A DNA stretch of 39,332 nt from Porticoccaceae bacterium (GTDB taxonomy: Bacteria; Pseudomonadota; Gammaproteobacteria; Pseudomonadales; Porticoccaceae): assembly GCA_029212965.1 (NCBI GenBank), contig JARGOV010000022.1, forward strand, positions 1-39,332. Direction: 5' to 3'. A program made the translations under genes and the position numbers. How positions within the stretch are numbered: position 1 is the stretch's first letter; each line of letters starts with the position of its first letter. Below the pieces are notes generated by a model. The model was not told the DNA's origin. It was given only the letters and a program-made list of their open reading frames with translations, and did no database searches. This document shows, piece after piece, positions 33,161 to 39,332 of the stretch.

Positions 33161-34222
33161 TCAATTTAGTGAGCGGATGTACCATGTCGCTCTTCCTCTT
33201 CCGTGCCTTTGGATACGCCCTGCATTCACCAATTCCCGCAACCTAACTTTAAGCGTATTCTGATTTGCTCCGGTTAATTCAACCATTTCAGCAATGGTGA
33301 GCCGGTCACTTTTACTAAACAATTCCAGCACCTGAATAGACAGGGTGGGTAAGTCAGCATCGTCATTTGTTTGTGGTTGCTCTTTTTCCAACTTGACTGA
33401 AAGATTACTCTTTTGTTTTTTTAAACAACGCAAGAAAAAACCAAGCCAGGGTTGCCAGTCTGCCACTTCGGTTTTTAGAGTTGTCTGCGTGCGCCTTAGG
33501 GCCTTGTAATACAGGTCTTTGTTTTCTTCAACAATGCTCTCTAGCGAGGCATAGGGCACATAGTCATAACCAGCACGCAATAGCATGAGTGTTATTAGGA
33601 TACGGGACAGCCTTCCGTTGCCGTCCTGGAAAGGGTGAATAGCAAGAAAAACCACGTTAAACACGCCGATAATTAGCAGCGGGTGCATCGATGCTTCGTC
33701 AATGGCTTTTCGTGTCCAGCTAACCAGTTCTTCCATTTCCCTTGGGGTATCAAAGGGTGTGGTGGTTTCGAAAACAATACCGATTTCTACACCCTGTTCG
33801 TCCACGGCGACAACCTGATTGGAAAGCGTTTTGTAGGTACCCCGATGGCGTTCGTCTTTGGTACTGTGTCTTAATAATACCTGGTGTAATTGCCGGATAT
33901 GATTTTCAGTGATGTGCAAATCTTCGTAGGCTTGGAATACCATATCCATAGCTTCGGCATAACCAGCCACTTCCTGTTCGTCGCGGGTTTTAAATGAGGT
34001 GGATGTCAGGTTGGATAGTAGAGTCTCTATCTGGATATCCGTCAGCTTTGCGCCTTCAATCCGTGTGGATGAACCGATACTTTCAATAGTCGCGACCTTA
34101 CGCAGCTGCTGAAGCCGCTCGGGAGACATTGTTTTGAGTAACGCCCACTTGCCCTTGAATTCGTCCAGCTCGGCGATAAGCTGCAAGAATTCTTGGTTAA
34201 TGGCTATTTTCGGTTCTTTCAT
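33161..34222 (-). CDS. Fic-domain protein (probable AMP transferase), class II, with C-terminal winged helix
   Basis: A 353-residue Fic protein. The catalytic motif HPFQDGNGRLSR at residues 196-207 is complete (His196, core Asp, Gly-Asn-Gly-Arg, last Arg), so nucleotidyl transfer activity is expected. An N-terminal inhibitory motif Ser52-x3-Glu56-Gly57 (SSTRIEGA) puts it in the self-inhibited class II. The last 65 residues form a winged helix (RLTIAEMVELTGANQNTLKVRLRELVNAGRI). This architecture is common among stand-alone Fic proteins and those within type I restriction loci, in line with the hsdR remnant next to it. The gene lies between two att-like repeats of the tRNA-Leu end. GAGG at about 34229 is a modest ribosome site. 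The target protein is unknown. Confidence 0.92.
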   Translation of the reverse strand: MKEPKIAINQEFLQLIAELDEFKGKWALLKTMSPERLQQLRKVATIESIGSSTRIEGAKLTDIQIETLLSNLTSTSFKTRDEQEVAGYAEAMDMVFQAYEDLHITENHIRQLHQVLLRHSTKDERHRGTYKTLSNQVVAVDEQGVEIGIVFETTTPFDTPREMEELVSWTRKAIDEASMHPLLIIGVFNVVFLAIHPFQDGNGRLSRILITLMLLRAGYDYVPYASLESIVEENKDLYYKALRRTQTTLKTEVADWQPWLGFFLRCLKKQKSNLSVKLEKEQPQTNDDADLPTLSIQVLELFSKSDRLTIAEMVELTGANQNTLKVRLRELVNAGRIQRHGRGRATWYIRSLN

Positions 34223-34448
34223 TTCAGCCTCAGGTTATCCCTGTTGGTAAAGAGCTATACCCGATTATGCCCGAAAATACCTGATTTGGTAGGAAGCCAG
34301 AGGGCAAAAGTCATTTCAGTAGATTATTCAGCCCTTTTTACTCAAAAAAAGGAGGCAGATTGTACTGTGTCGGTATTTATGACGGTATGAAGGAAAATTG
34401 AATTTAACAAAAGTCTTATTAAATAATTAGTTATGGTTATTATTCAAG

Positions 34449-34483
34449 TCCGGCTCCGGCACAAATAAAATCAATAACTTACG
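34449..34483 (+). repeat. att-like direct repeat, copy 2
   Basis: TCCGGCTCCGGCACAAATAA followed by AATCAATAACTTACG. Compared with 32809-32844, it lacks one G and differs at a few positions, but the order and orientation are kept over 35 bases, extending past the tRNA end. It marks the far boundary of the small Fic/hsdR island of about 1.6 kb. Confidence 0.7.
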
Positions 34484-34660
34484 TTAATTCTTGTCAGTAG
34501 CGCCAACCTGATAATTCTTGAAAATTTCATTTGTAGACGCATAGTAGACAGTTTGTGCTTCGTCCATTGGCTGTCTTGGAGTATATAACCCCATAGCGGG
34601 GATAGGCTTTCGTGCTTGTCAATTGAAGTCTGTTTCATACTAAGGTTTTTGAGGCTGTCT

Positions 34661-34705
34661 GAAACCTTAGGGCTTCGCGGTCATATTGGTTCGATGCTAG
34701 TCTCA
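34661..34705 (+). repeat. decayed tRNA-Leu 3'-half fragment
   Basis: GGCTTCGCGGTCATATTGG then TTCGATGCTAGTCTC aligns without gaps to tRNA-Leu GGCTTCACGGCCGTGCCGG then TTCGATTCCGGCTCC, with most changes at paired positions so that the stems are lost. It seems to be an older duplicated att end or tRNA pseudogene beyond the 34449 copy. Confidence 0.55.
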
Positions 34706-34736
34706 AGTTATATTGTTTGAATGATGGAACTTTAAA

Positions 34737-34805
34737 ATCTAACGCCTGCGTCACGGGTGGCGAAAAGTGCAGTTTTTTGGCATCCCGTGCATGTACTTGT
34801 TAAAA
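34737..34805 (-). repeat. integron attC site of the SGNH cassette
   Basis: Read on the minus strand: inverse core TTTTAAC (34799-34805), inner pairing arms around CACGGG / CCCGTG, and core GTTAGAT (34737-34743), 69 bases in all. The SGNH stop codon lies inside the inverse core. TTTTAAC is the complement of GTTAAAA, the core at the 5' edge of the same cassette. Confidence 0.75.
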
Positions 34806-35441
34806 AGCGGTGTTTTCGGATACTGCATATGCAATGGCCTTGCCTAAGGTTTGATGTTGATTTTCATCTAAGTGGATACCGTCTACAACGCTGGCTTCTG
34901 TGACATTGCCCGCATTGAAAAAATGTGCTGAGTACTCTTTAGCCACATTTTCTAGCGCTGAAGCCAAACCGATACACCGCTTTTCAGCACCTTCAAATTT
35001 ATGTGCAATGACTCCTTTTGGCTTAATAATGGGCGGCGGAGCGATAATCATTATTTCTGGGATAGGCATTCCAGGTTCTATCGGAGCTTGTCGAATAATT
35101 TGAATTAATTTGGCTGTACCTTGAGATGAAAGCCAGGCGTTATTTTCATGTGTGCATTGAAAATCGTTTGAACCAAGCATTAGGATTACTAATTTCAGTG
35201 GAGAGTACATTTCAATAACTTGTGCCAAGCCTTGAGAGCCATCACGCCCCTCCTTAAATGGGTCGCGCCATGTGGTTCTACGGCCATTAAGGCAATTTTC
35301 GATAACTCGTATATTCTTTCCGAGTCCATTCAATGTGTTTTCAAAGACACCGGGCCAGCGTTTTTTAAATGGTAGCCGTTCCCTAGTGTCAGGAATAATT
35401 CCCCATGTCAGGCTGTCGGAGTATACGAGAATTTGATTCAT
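34800..35441 (-). CDS. SGNH/GDSL hydrolase (gene cassette)
   Basis: A 213-residue SGNH-fold hydrolase. Block I is VYSDSLTWGI with the nucleophile Ser near residue 9, the oxyanion Gly/Asn are in NCLNGRRTTW and MLGSNDFQ, and the catalytic Asp/His are in VDGIHLDENQHQ. No signal peptide, so it is cytosolic. It resembles arylesterase-type or acyl-hydrolase SGNH enzymes; the substrate is unknown. It fills an integron-type cassette (34743-35466) whose attC is at 34737-34805. There is no ribosome site next to the ATG, and the 25-base 5' leader after the cassette core leaves no room for its own promoter, so expression depends on upstream cassettes. A/T-rich compared with the core genes. Confidence 0.88.
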   Translation of the reverse strand: MNQILVYSDSLTWGIIPDTRERLPFKKRWPGVFENTLNGLGKNIRVIENCLNGRRTTWRDPFKEGRDGSQGLAQVIEMYSPLKLVILMLGSNDFQCTHENNAWLSSQGTAKLIQIIRQAPIEPGMPIPEIMIIAPPPIIKPKGVIAHKFEGAEKRCIGLASALENVAKEYSAHFFNAGNVTEASVVDGIHLDENQHQTLGKAIAYAVSENTAF

Positions 35442-35460
35442 GGTTTTTATTTTGGTTGCC

Positions 35461-35524
35461 TTTTAACGCCCAGCTAATCGACGAGGTGCTCAGCATTTTG
35501 TCCTCATTGAGTACCTTGTTATGC
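35461..35524 (-). repeat. integron attC site of the SDR cassette
   Basis: On the minus strand: inverse core GCATAAC (35518-35524), pairing arms AAGGTACTCA and TGAGCACCT (one mismatch), and core GTTAAAA (35461-35467), 64 bases. GCATAAC is the exact complement of GTTATGC, the core at the start of the same cassette (36440-36446). Confidence 0.75.
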
Positions 35525-35551
35525 CTACCTGTCTTTAGCGAAAAGACAAAA

Positions 35552-36382
35552 TTAATCTTTCATGTATTTCTCAAATTCTTTCTCATAATCCTTGTGCCAA
35601 CGGGAAAGTGCGGGCCTATTATTAGTCAGATCACCAGCAGCCCACTCAATACGCTTATTATCCATAGTTCTTGTAGTATCATTATCTGGACACAAGATAT
35701 AGAAATCCCCATGATTTATAGATTCTATTAAGAACTCAATTACTTGCTCCGGTGTCCATGCGCCTTCTGGTTTTTCCGGTAAATATTGTCTCACCATACC
35801 TGAATATGTAAAGCCAGGAACGAGAAGGTGGGCGCTGATTTTGCAATCACTAGTATTTCGAAAGCTATGCTGCAACGCTTCGGTCACTGCTTTAACACCA
35901 GCTTTACTAACATTGTACGCCGGATTTCCGGGCGGGCAGGTTATTCCCTGTTTAGATCCAGTATTGATAACTAAACCACCATTAGCTTGCTCTAACATTG
36001 TTGGTACAAAGCTATGTATTCCATTAATCACTCCAAGCAAATTTACATTTAATGTAGTGATCCAATTTTCATACTCTGTCCAACTATCGCTGCCTGCTGA
36101 ACTTGTACCAGCATTGTTCATAAGAATATTGACTTTTCCAAATTTGGAATACGCTGCGTCTTTTAATTTATTGGTATCATCAATACTCGAAACATCTGCC
36201 TCTACGGTAAGAACATCACCTAATTTGGATGAGGCCTCTTGAAGTTTTTCAGCATTGATATCAGAAATGCATACTTCCAACCCCATGCTCAAGAATTTTT
36301 CTGCCGCTGCAAATCCTATTCCATCAGCAGCACCTGTAATGACCGCAATGTTGCCTGGTGAAAATACAGAATGATTTTTCAT
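35552..36382 (-). CDS. short-chain dehydrogenase/reductase (gene cassette)
   Basis: A 276-residue classical SDR: cofactor motif TGAADGIG near residues 16-23, NNAGTSSAG, catalytic Ser in INTGSKQGI, and AYNVSKAG with the Tyr-x3-Lys pair. Asp in ISDINAEKL after beta-2 suggests NAD(H) rather than NADP(H). The C-terminal part has an insertion (EFLIESINHGDFYILCPDND) seen in some SDRs that act on non-sugar alcohols; the substrate is unknown. It is the cargo of the middle cassette (35467-36445). AGAGGAA eight bases before the ATG is a good ribosome site. Codon and base composition are more A/T-rich than the core genes, fitting foreign origin. Confidence 0.88.
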   Translation of the reverse strand: MKNHSVFSPGNIAVITGAADGIGFAAAEKFLSMGLEVCISDINAEKLQEASSKLGDVLTVEADVSSIDDTNKLKDAAYSKFGKVNILMNNAGTSSAGSDSWTEYENWITTLNVNLLGVINGIHSFVPTMLEQANGGLVINTGSKQGITCPPGNPAYNVSKAGVKAVTEALQHSFRNTSDCKISAHLLVPGFTYSGMVRQYLPEKPEGAWTPEQVIEFLIESINHGDFYILCPDNDTTRTMDNKRIEWAAGDLTNNRPALSRWHKDYEKEFEKYMKD

Positions 36383-36439
36383 GAATTCCTCTTCATCACC
36401 GAGAGATAGATTTCAATAGTATTGCAGCTAGACCCCATG

Positions 36440-36471
36440 GCATAACGTCCCACTCCAGGCAATTGTTAGGC
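36440..36471 (-). repeat. short attC-like site of the LysE cassette
   Basis: On the minus strand: inverse core GCCTAAC (36465-36471), AATTGCCTGGAGTGGGAC, core GTTATGC (36440-36446). At 32 bases it is shorter than a normal attC and lacks the second pairing arm, so an internal deletion is likely. The LysE stop codon TAA is inside the inverse core. GCCTAAC complements GTTAGGC, the core at the 5' edge of the cassette (37110-37116). Confidence 0.65.
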
Positions 36472-37086
36472 CTCATATACTAGAAAACAGCCTGTGCCAA
36501 CCAAAACACTCCCTGTTGCTTTTTGAACCATCCCCGAAAGTTTTTGGCTGTGTGCAAAATTGGCAACCCTGGCCCCGCATATAGCATATGCAGCCTTGAC
36601 ACCGCCGACGCTGAGTATGGTTATTGCTACGATGGTGGCCACTTGCGTTGTATTTACCGTAGTTATGTCTACAAATGCGGGAAATAGGCTTGCATAGAAA
36701 ATAATTGCTTTTACATCACCTAGCGTCAACATAACACCAGCGGTGAAGCTTGTTATCAGGCTGCTTGACGAAATTTGATGCGAGGCAACATGTGGATTGG
36801 GTGGTTTCGATTTTAAGAGATTTATACCGAACCAAATGAGATAGAGACCGCCAACAACCTTCACCACAACGAATAAATTGCCAAAAGCATCGGCAAATAC
36901 AGATAACCCAGCTAGGGCAAGCGCTATGAAAAAAAGATCGCCGAGAACAATACCAACAGCAGCAGAAATACCGTTGATGGCTCCCAATGTTGCGGAGCGA
37001 GCGACAACCAACGCGACACTTGAACTGGGAAGTGCGGCAAGCGAAACCATAACGCCAAATAATGTAATTGCTTCTAATGGGCTCAT
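36466..37086 (-). CDS. LysE/RhtB-family amino acid exporter (gene cassette)
   Basis: A 206-residue membrane protein with about six hydrophobic helices and the LysE-family pattern: short N-terminal helix (ITLFGVMVSLAALPSSSVALVVA), GAINGISAAVGIVLGDLFFIALALAGL with the conserved small-residue and Gly-Asp features, VVKVVGGLYLIWFGINLLK, then FTAGVMLTLGDVKAIIFYASLFPAF. Members export amino acids or related metabolites; the substrate here is unknown. It is the cargo of the first recognisable cassette (36446-37115), with 29 bases from the core to the ATG. LysE-type exporters are recurrent cassette cargo. Confidence 0.88.
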   Translation of the reverse strand: MSPLEAITLFGVMVSLAALPSSSVALVVARSATLGAINGISAAVGIVLGDLFFIALALAGLSVFADAFGNLFVVVKVVGGLYLIWFGINLLKSKPPNPHVASHQISSSSLITSFTAGVMLTLGDVKAIIFYASLFPAFVDITTVNTTQVATIVAITILSVGGVKAAYAICGARVANFAHSQKLSGMVQKATGSVLVGTGCFLVYEA

Positions 37087-37109
37087 TTCATGGACCAGCT
37101 CTCAATGAG

Positions 37110-37116
37110 GCCTAAC
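37110..37116 (-). repeat. core site at the 5' edge of the LysE cassette
   Basis: GTTAGGC on the minus strand, matching GTTRRRY. It is the recombination core preceding the LysE cassette. The upstream half of its attC or attI cannot be delimited. Confidence 0.5.
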
Positions 37117-37157
37117 AGTGAATTAGAGAGCTAATGGCTCCTGCTCTTGGGTTTGAT

Positions 37158-37196
37158 CTAACTATACAGCCAGCTTATTGCTGTATGTATAGTTAG
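37158..37196. repeat. inverted repeat upstream of the cassette array
   Basis: CTAACTATACAGC (37158-37170) and GCTGTATGTATAGTTAG (37180-37196) are complementary apart from a duplicated GTAT in the right arm. No T-run follows, so it is not a standard terminator. It may be a decayed attC/attI-type hairpin or an operator. The rest of 37087-37365 holds no gene I can support. Confidence 0.5.
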
Positions 37197-37365
37197 TGAT
37201 TGCGAGATAAGACCACCGATGACATCTGACACAGATTACCCGACACACCTACCCGTTTTATAGACTGTTTGCGTTGTGTATTTAACGATGATACTAGCGC
37301 TCAGTGCTATTGTTCGTGTTTGTACAGGCATCAAAAATGTTTTGTATGTACCAACATTGTAAACA

Positions 37366-37713
37366 TTAATAATTAGCGGTGATAAAACGCTTCCACTCTG
37401 CCCATCGCTCAGCACTGTAAGGAAATTTCTCGTGATCGTAGGCTGAGGCGTGGAATTCTTTGCCATCAATGGTACCCGACACATAACCGATAAACTTCAT
37501 TTGTTCGGCATACATAGGCTTGTGCTCAGCGGGCACCGTTTTTGCCGTATCGGTTGACCACAGGCCAGCAGCCCGCATCGTTTCAATAATCGCCTGAGCT
37601 GCGCTATCGCCTACGCTTGAATCGATGCAGAGGTACAGGCTGGCGTTGGTCATGTCGGTGCCATCGAAATACATTTCGAAGTCGTTGATGAGGTCAGTGG
37701 AAGAGAGTGTCAT
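37366..37713 (-). CDS. unrecognised 115-residue protein
   Basis: I do not recognise the family. The protein is soluble, mildly acidic, has one cysteine (LYLCIDSS) and is rich in aromatic residues at the C-terminus (YDHEKFPYSAERWAEWKRFITANY). A strong AGGAG lies eight bases before the ATG, so the gene is likely expressed. No cassette core precedes it, so it seems not to belong to the cassette array. It is divergent from the luciferase-like gene, with 234 bases between them that should hold both promoters. Confidence 0.6.
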   Translation of the reverse strand: MTLSSTDLINDFEMYFDGTDMTNASLYLCIDSSVGDSAAQAIIETMRAAGLWSTDTAKTVPAEHKPMYAEQMKFIGYVSGTIDGKEFHASAYDHEKFPYSAERWAEWKRFITANY

Positions 37714-37947
37714 GGTGAAAGCTCCTTAAAAATAATTGTTACTAGTCACTGTGTTACTTATTAACTGGCAAATATTGGAAAATTTGATGCTTAGTTTAGC
37801 GAACTCGTAGCAGTATGGCAGCCGACTTGTGTGGATGCCTGAGGGCTGGCTTGGGTAAGACGGTGAGCACTTAGCAGAAGTATGGCAGAATCAGTGGCAC
37901 ATACTTATTCATTAAATCCACTAACTAAAATAAGCAGGAGAAATATT

Positions 37948-39036
37948 ATGGATGTTGGCGTTGTTATGGCTTTTCAAAGCAGTCACAACCAGCCCCTGTC
38001 CGATCTGGACGTTTATCAAAATGAGTTGGCGATCGCTCGGCTCGCCGAACCTTTGGGTTTTGACTCAATCTGGGGTGTTGAACACCATTTCACCAATTAC
38101 ACCATGTGCCCAAATACCATGCAGTTTTTAAGTTTTATGGCCGGTCAAACCAGTACCATTAAAGTCGGTACTGCAGCGATTATTTTGCCCTGGCACAAAG
38201 ACCCCTTGCGTGTCGCTACTGATATGGCGATGCTCGACAATATGTCTAATGGCCGTGCGCTGATCGGTATGGGCCGGGGTTTGGCTCGGGTCGAATACGA
38301 TGGCTTTGGTATCGATATGGATACTTCCAGAGAGCGCTTCAATGAGTCGGCACAGATGATACTCGACGCCCTTGAAACGGGCACGATGGAGGCCCACGAC
38401 GGTCAATTCTTTAAACAAGCGCGCCGTGATATTCGCCCTGAGCCTTTTAAAACGTTTAAAGATAGAACCTATATCGTCTCTATGTCGCCCGATACCGTTC
38501 CCCATGCCGCTCGTATGGGGGGGCGCTTTATGACCTTTGCCGTTGGCCCCTGGGCACAGCGTGCGAAAGATATTGAGCTCTATCGCGAACTCTATATGGA
38601 GAATCATGGCACGGTGGCGCCACCGGTTTCAGCCAACATTTTTACGGTCTGCGATAAAGACCCCGGTCGAGCGAAGGATATGGCGTACAAGTACATGGGC
38701 GATTACTGGGAGTCGGCGATGCGTCACTACGAGATGAAGGGTGAGCATTTCGATGATATTAAAGGTTATGAGCACTACGCCCAGTCTTCGGTCGCCATGC
38801 GTGCTGACGCGGACCGCGTGACCGAGCAATATGTTGAGCAGCAAATCTACGGCACGCCCGACCAGTGTCTGGAAAAGCTCAAAGCTATTGAAGATATTAT
38901 CGGCAACTTTGAGATGAACTGCTTCTTTACCTATGCGGGTATGGATTATGACTACTGTAAACAAAGCATGACAACCTTCGCAGAAGGTGCGTTGCCAGTG
39001 CTGAAGAAATGGGATAACAGCGCCAAGGTAGCGTGA
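37948..39036 (+). CDS. LLM-class flavin-dependent oxidoreductase (luciferase-like)
   Basis: A 362-residue TIM-barrel monooxygenase of the bacterial luciferase superfamily. Landmarks are EPLGFDSIWGVEHHFTNY near the start (the conserved EHH), VGTAAIILPWHKDPLRVATDMAMLDNMSNGRALIGMGRG and RERFNESAQMILDALETG. It likely uses FMNH2 or F420; the second is less likely in this lineage. ATG 37948 is chosen for AGGAG ten bases upstream and MDVGVVMAFQ, the typical N-terminus; the frame is open from 37882. The substrate is unknown. The gene stands alone and ends at a strong bidirectional-looking terminator. Confidence 0.92.
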   Translation: MDVGVVMAFQSSHNQPLSDLDVYQNELAIARLAEPLGFDSIWGVEHHFTNYTMCPNTMQFLSFMAGQTSTIKVGTAAIILPWHKDPLRVATDMAMLDNMSNGRALIGMGRGLARVEYDGFGIDMDTSRERFNESAQMILDALETGTMEAHDGQFFKQARRDIRPEPFKTFKDRTYIVSMSPDTVPHAARMGGRFMTFAVGPWAQRAKDIELYRELYMENHGTVAPPVSANIFTVCDKDPGRAKDMAYKYMGDYWESAMRHYEMKGEHFDDIKGYEHYAQSSVAMRADADRVTEQYVEQQIYGTPDQCLEKLKAIEDIIGNFEMNCFFTYAGMDYDYCKQSMTTFAEGALPVLKKWDNSAKVA

Positions 39037-39090
39037 TTACTGGTTTAATTTAACCAGCTGTTATGCCACCTTGATTTAGTGGGTAGCATG

Positions 39091-39128
39091 AAAAAGCCCC
39101 TGTCATTTTACTTGCAGGGGCTTTTTTT
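39091..39128. terminator. bidirectional intrinsic terminator
   Basis: AAAAAGCCCCTG (39091-39102) and CAGGGGCTTTTTT (39115-39127) form a strong stem with A and T runs on the two sides. It serves the luciferase-like gene on the plus strand and the Asn-Gly repeat gene converging from the right. Confidence 0.9.
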
Positions 39129-39144
39129 TATCCGGGGATATACT

Positions 39145-39332
39145 TTAGCGATTGCCGGATCGTATAACGCGCTCTGGTTCTATCAGGTTGCCTGAACTTG
39201 CTTTTTGATGCCGGGGCTGATTATTGCCGTTATTACTTGGACGTTGGTTGTTGCCGTTGGCACTTCTGACGTTAGAGTTGCCATTGCCATTGCCATTGCC
39301 ATTGCCATTGCCATTGCCATTGCCATTGCCAT
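39145..39332 (-). CDS. C-terminal part of an Asn-Gly repeat protein, runs off the window
   Basis: On the minus strand the frame enters from the window edge, reads an uninterrupted Asn-Gly dipeptide series (codons AAT GGC), then NSNVRSANGNNQRPSNNGNN and a charged tail ending ERVIRSGNR before TAA (39145-39147). The reading is open for all 62 visible codons and ends next to the shared terminator, so it is likely a real gene. Low-complexity Asn/Gly tracts like this are usually surface or exported linkers; nothing visible gives the family. Confidence 0.6.
   Translation of the reverse strand, partial: GNGNGNGNGNGNGNGNGNSNVRSANGNNQRPSNNGNNQPRHQKASSGNLIEPERVIRSGNR
39278..39331. repeat. hexanucleotide tandem repeat (TTGCCA)9 at the window edge
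   Basis: Nine perfect copies of TTGCCA fill 39278-39331 and the array reaches the last base, so its full length is not visible. It encodes Asn-Gly on the minus strand. Copy-number change would alter protein length without shifting the frame. Confidence 0.9.

Larger units (their letters stand above)
34223..34736. other. 514-base stretch without a gene, holding tRNA-derived repeats
   Basis: No coding frame is supported. The stretch contains the second att-like copy (34449-34483), a perfect inverted repeat CTAAGGTTT (34640-34648) / AAACCTTAG (34662-34670) and a decayed tRNA-Leu 3' half (34661-34705). It looks like layered scars of integrations and losses. Confidence 0.6.

Noticed and set aside
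37317-37366. TTTGTACAGG and TATGTACCAA as a second LitR-type operator
   Set aside because: The half-sites are imperfect, the spacing differs from 4413-4442 and they lie downstream of a gene, not at a promoter.
37236-37484. 82-codon minus-strand frame overlapping the 37366 gene
   Set aside because: It overlaps a better-supported gene with a strong ribosome site and has no start signal.

Overview
The window looks like a chromosome segment of a gammaproteobacterium. The gene order maf / yceD-rpmF-fabD-fabG-acpP-pabC-mltG-tmk-holB-pilZ-tatD, then comEC-exbB-exbD-msbA-lpxK-kdsB-ptp-murB, then uvrY-uvrC-pgsA-tRNAs is close to the order I remember from pseudomonads and their marine relatives (Cellvibrionales-like). 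Base composition is moderate and GTG/TTG starts are common. I cannot name the genus from sequence alone.

Layout. (1) 1-2304: topB, the topoisomerase III gene, with a perfect LexA-type box (224-239) just before its start and an in-frame TAG at codon 464. (2) 2429-8755: two divergent operons around a 30-bp TTGTACA palindrome (4413-4442). Leftward lie a TIGR01777 epimerase and hemH. Rightward lie a DUF523/DUF1722 (TudS-like) gene, a LitR/CarH-like MerR regulator, DNA photolyase, a Blc-type lipocalin and a PsiE-like membrane protein. This reads as a light/photodamage regulon. (3) 9249-9632: a small exported protein of unknown function. (4) 9712-18606: maf on the minus strand, then the fatty-acid / cell-envelope / replication block. 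plsX, fabH and fabF, expected here in relatives, are absent, and two of the gaps hold intrinsic terminators. (5) 18614-20293: a patatin-like lipase and a flavodoxin on the minus strand. (6) 20323-32515: competence (comEC), ExbBD, lipid A export and synthesis, KDO activation, MurB, the GacA/UvrY regulator, UvrC and PgsA.

(7) 32573-39332 is the accessory end. tRNA-Cys and tRNA-Leu are followed by a small decayed island holding a Fic protein and a 42-codon start of a type I restriction hsdR. It is bounded on the far side by an imperfect copy of the tRNA-Leu 3' end at 34449-34483. A second, more decayed tRNA-Leu fragment lies at 34661-34705. Next come three minus-strand integron-type gene cassettes (SGNH hydrolase, short-chain dehydrogenase, LysE-type exporter). 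Each cassette's own 5' core matches the inverse core of its own attC site, which is the signature expected of cassettes that passed through a circular form. No integron integrase is in the window, so this is a CALIN-like cluster. An unrecognised 115-residue gene, a luciferase-like monooxygenase and the C-terminal end of an Asn-Gly repeat protein (hexanucleotide repeat at the window edge) close the window.

How the genes work together: the light block plausibly couples removal of phototoxic protoporphyrin (hemH) with repair of pyrimidine dimers (photolyase) and thiolated-uracil metabolism (TudS-like). The central block couples acyl-carrier synthesis, lipid A/KDO production and export, peptidoglycan synthesis and DNA replication. 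The right end is a tRNA-anchored integration hotspot that has collected and lost mobile DNA.
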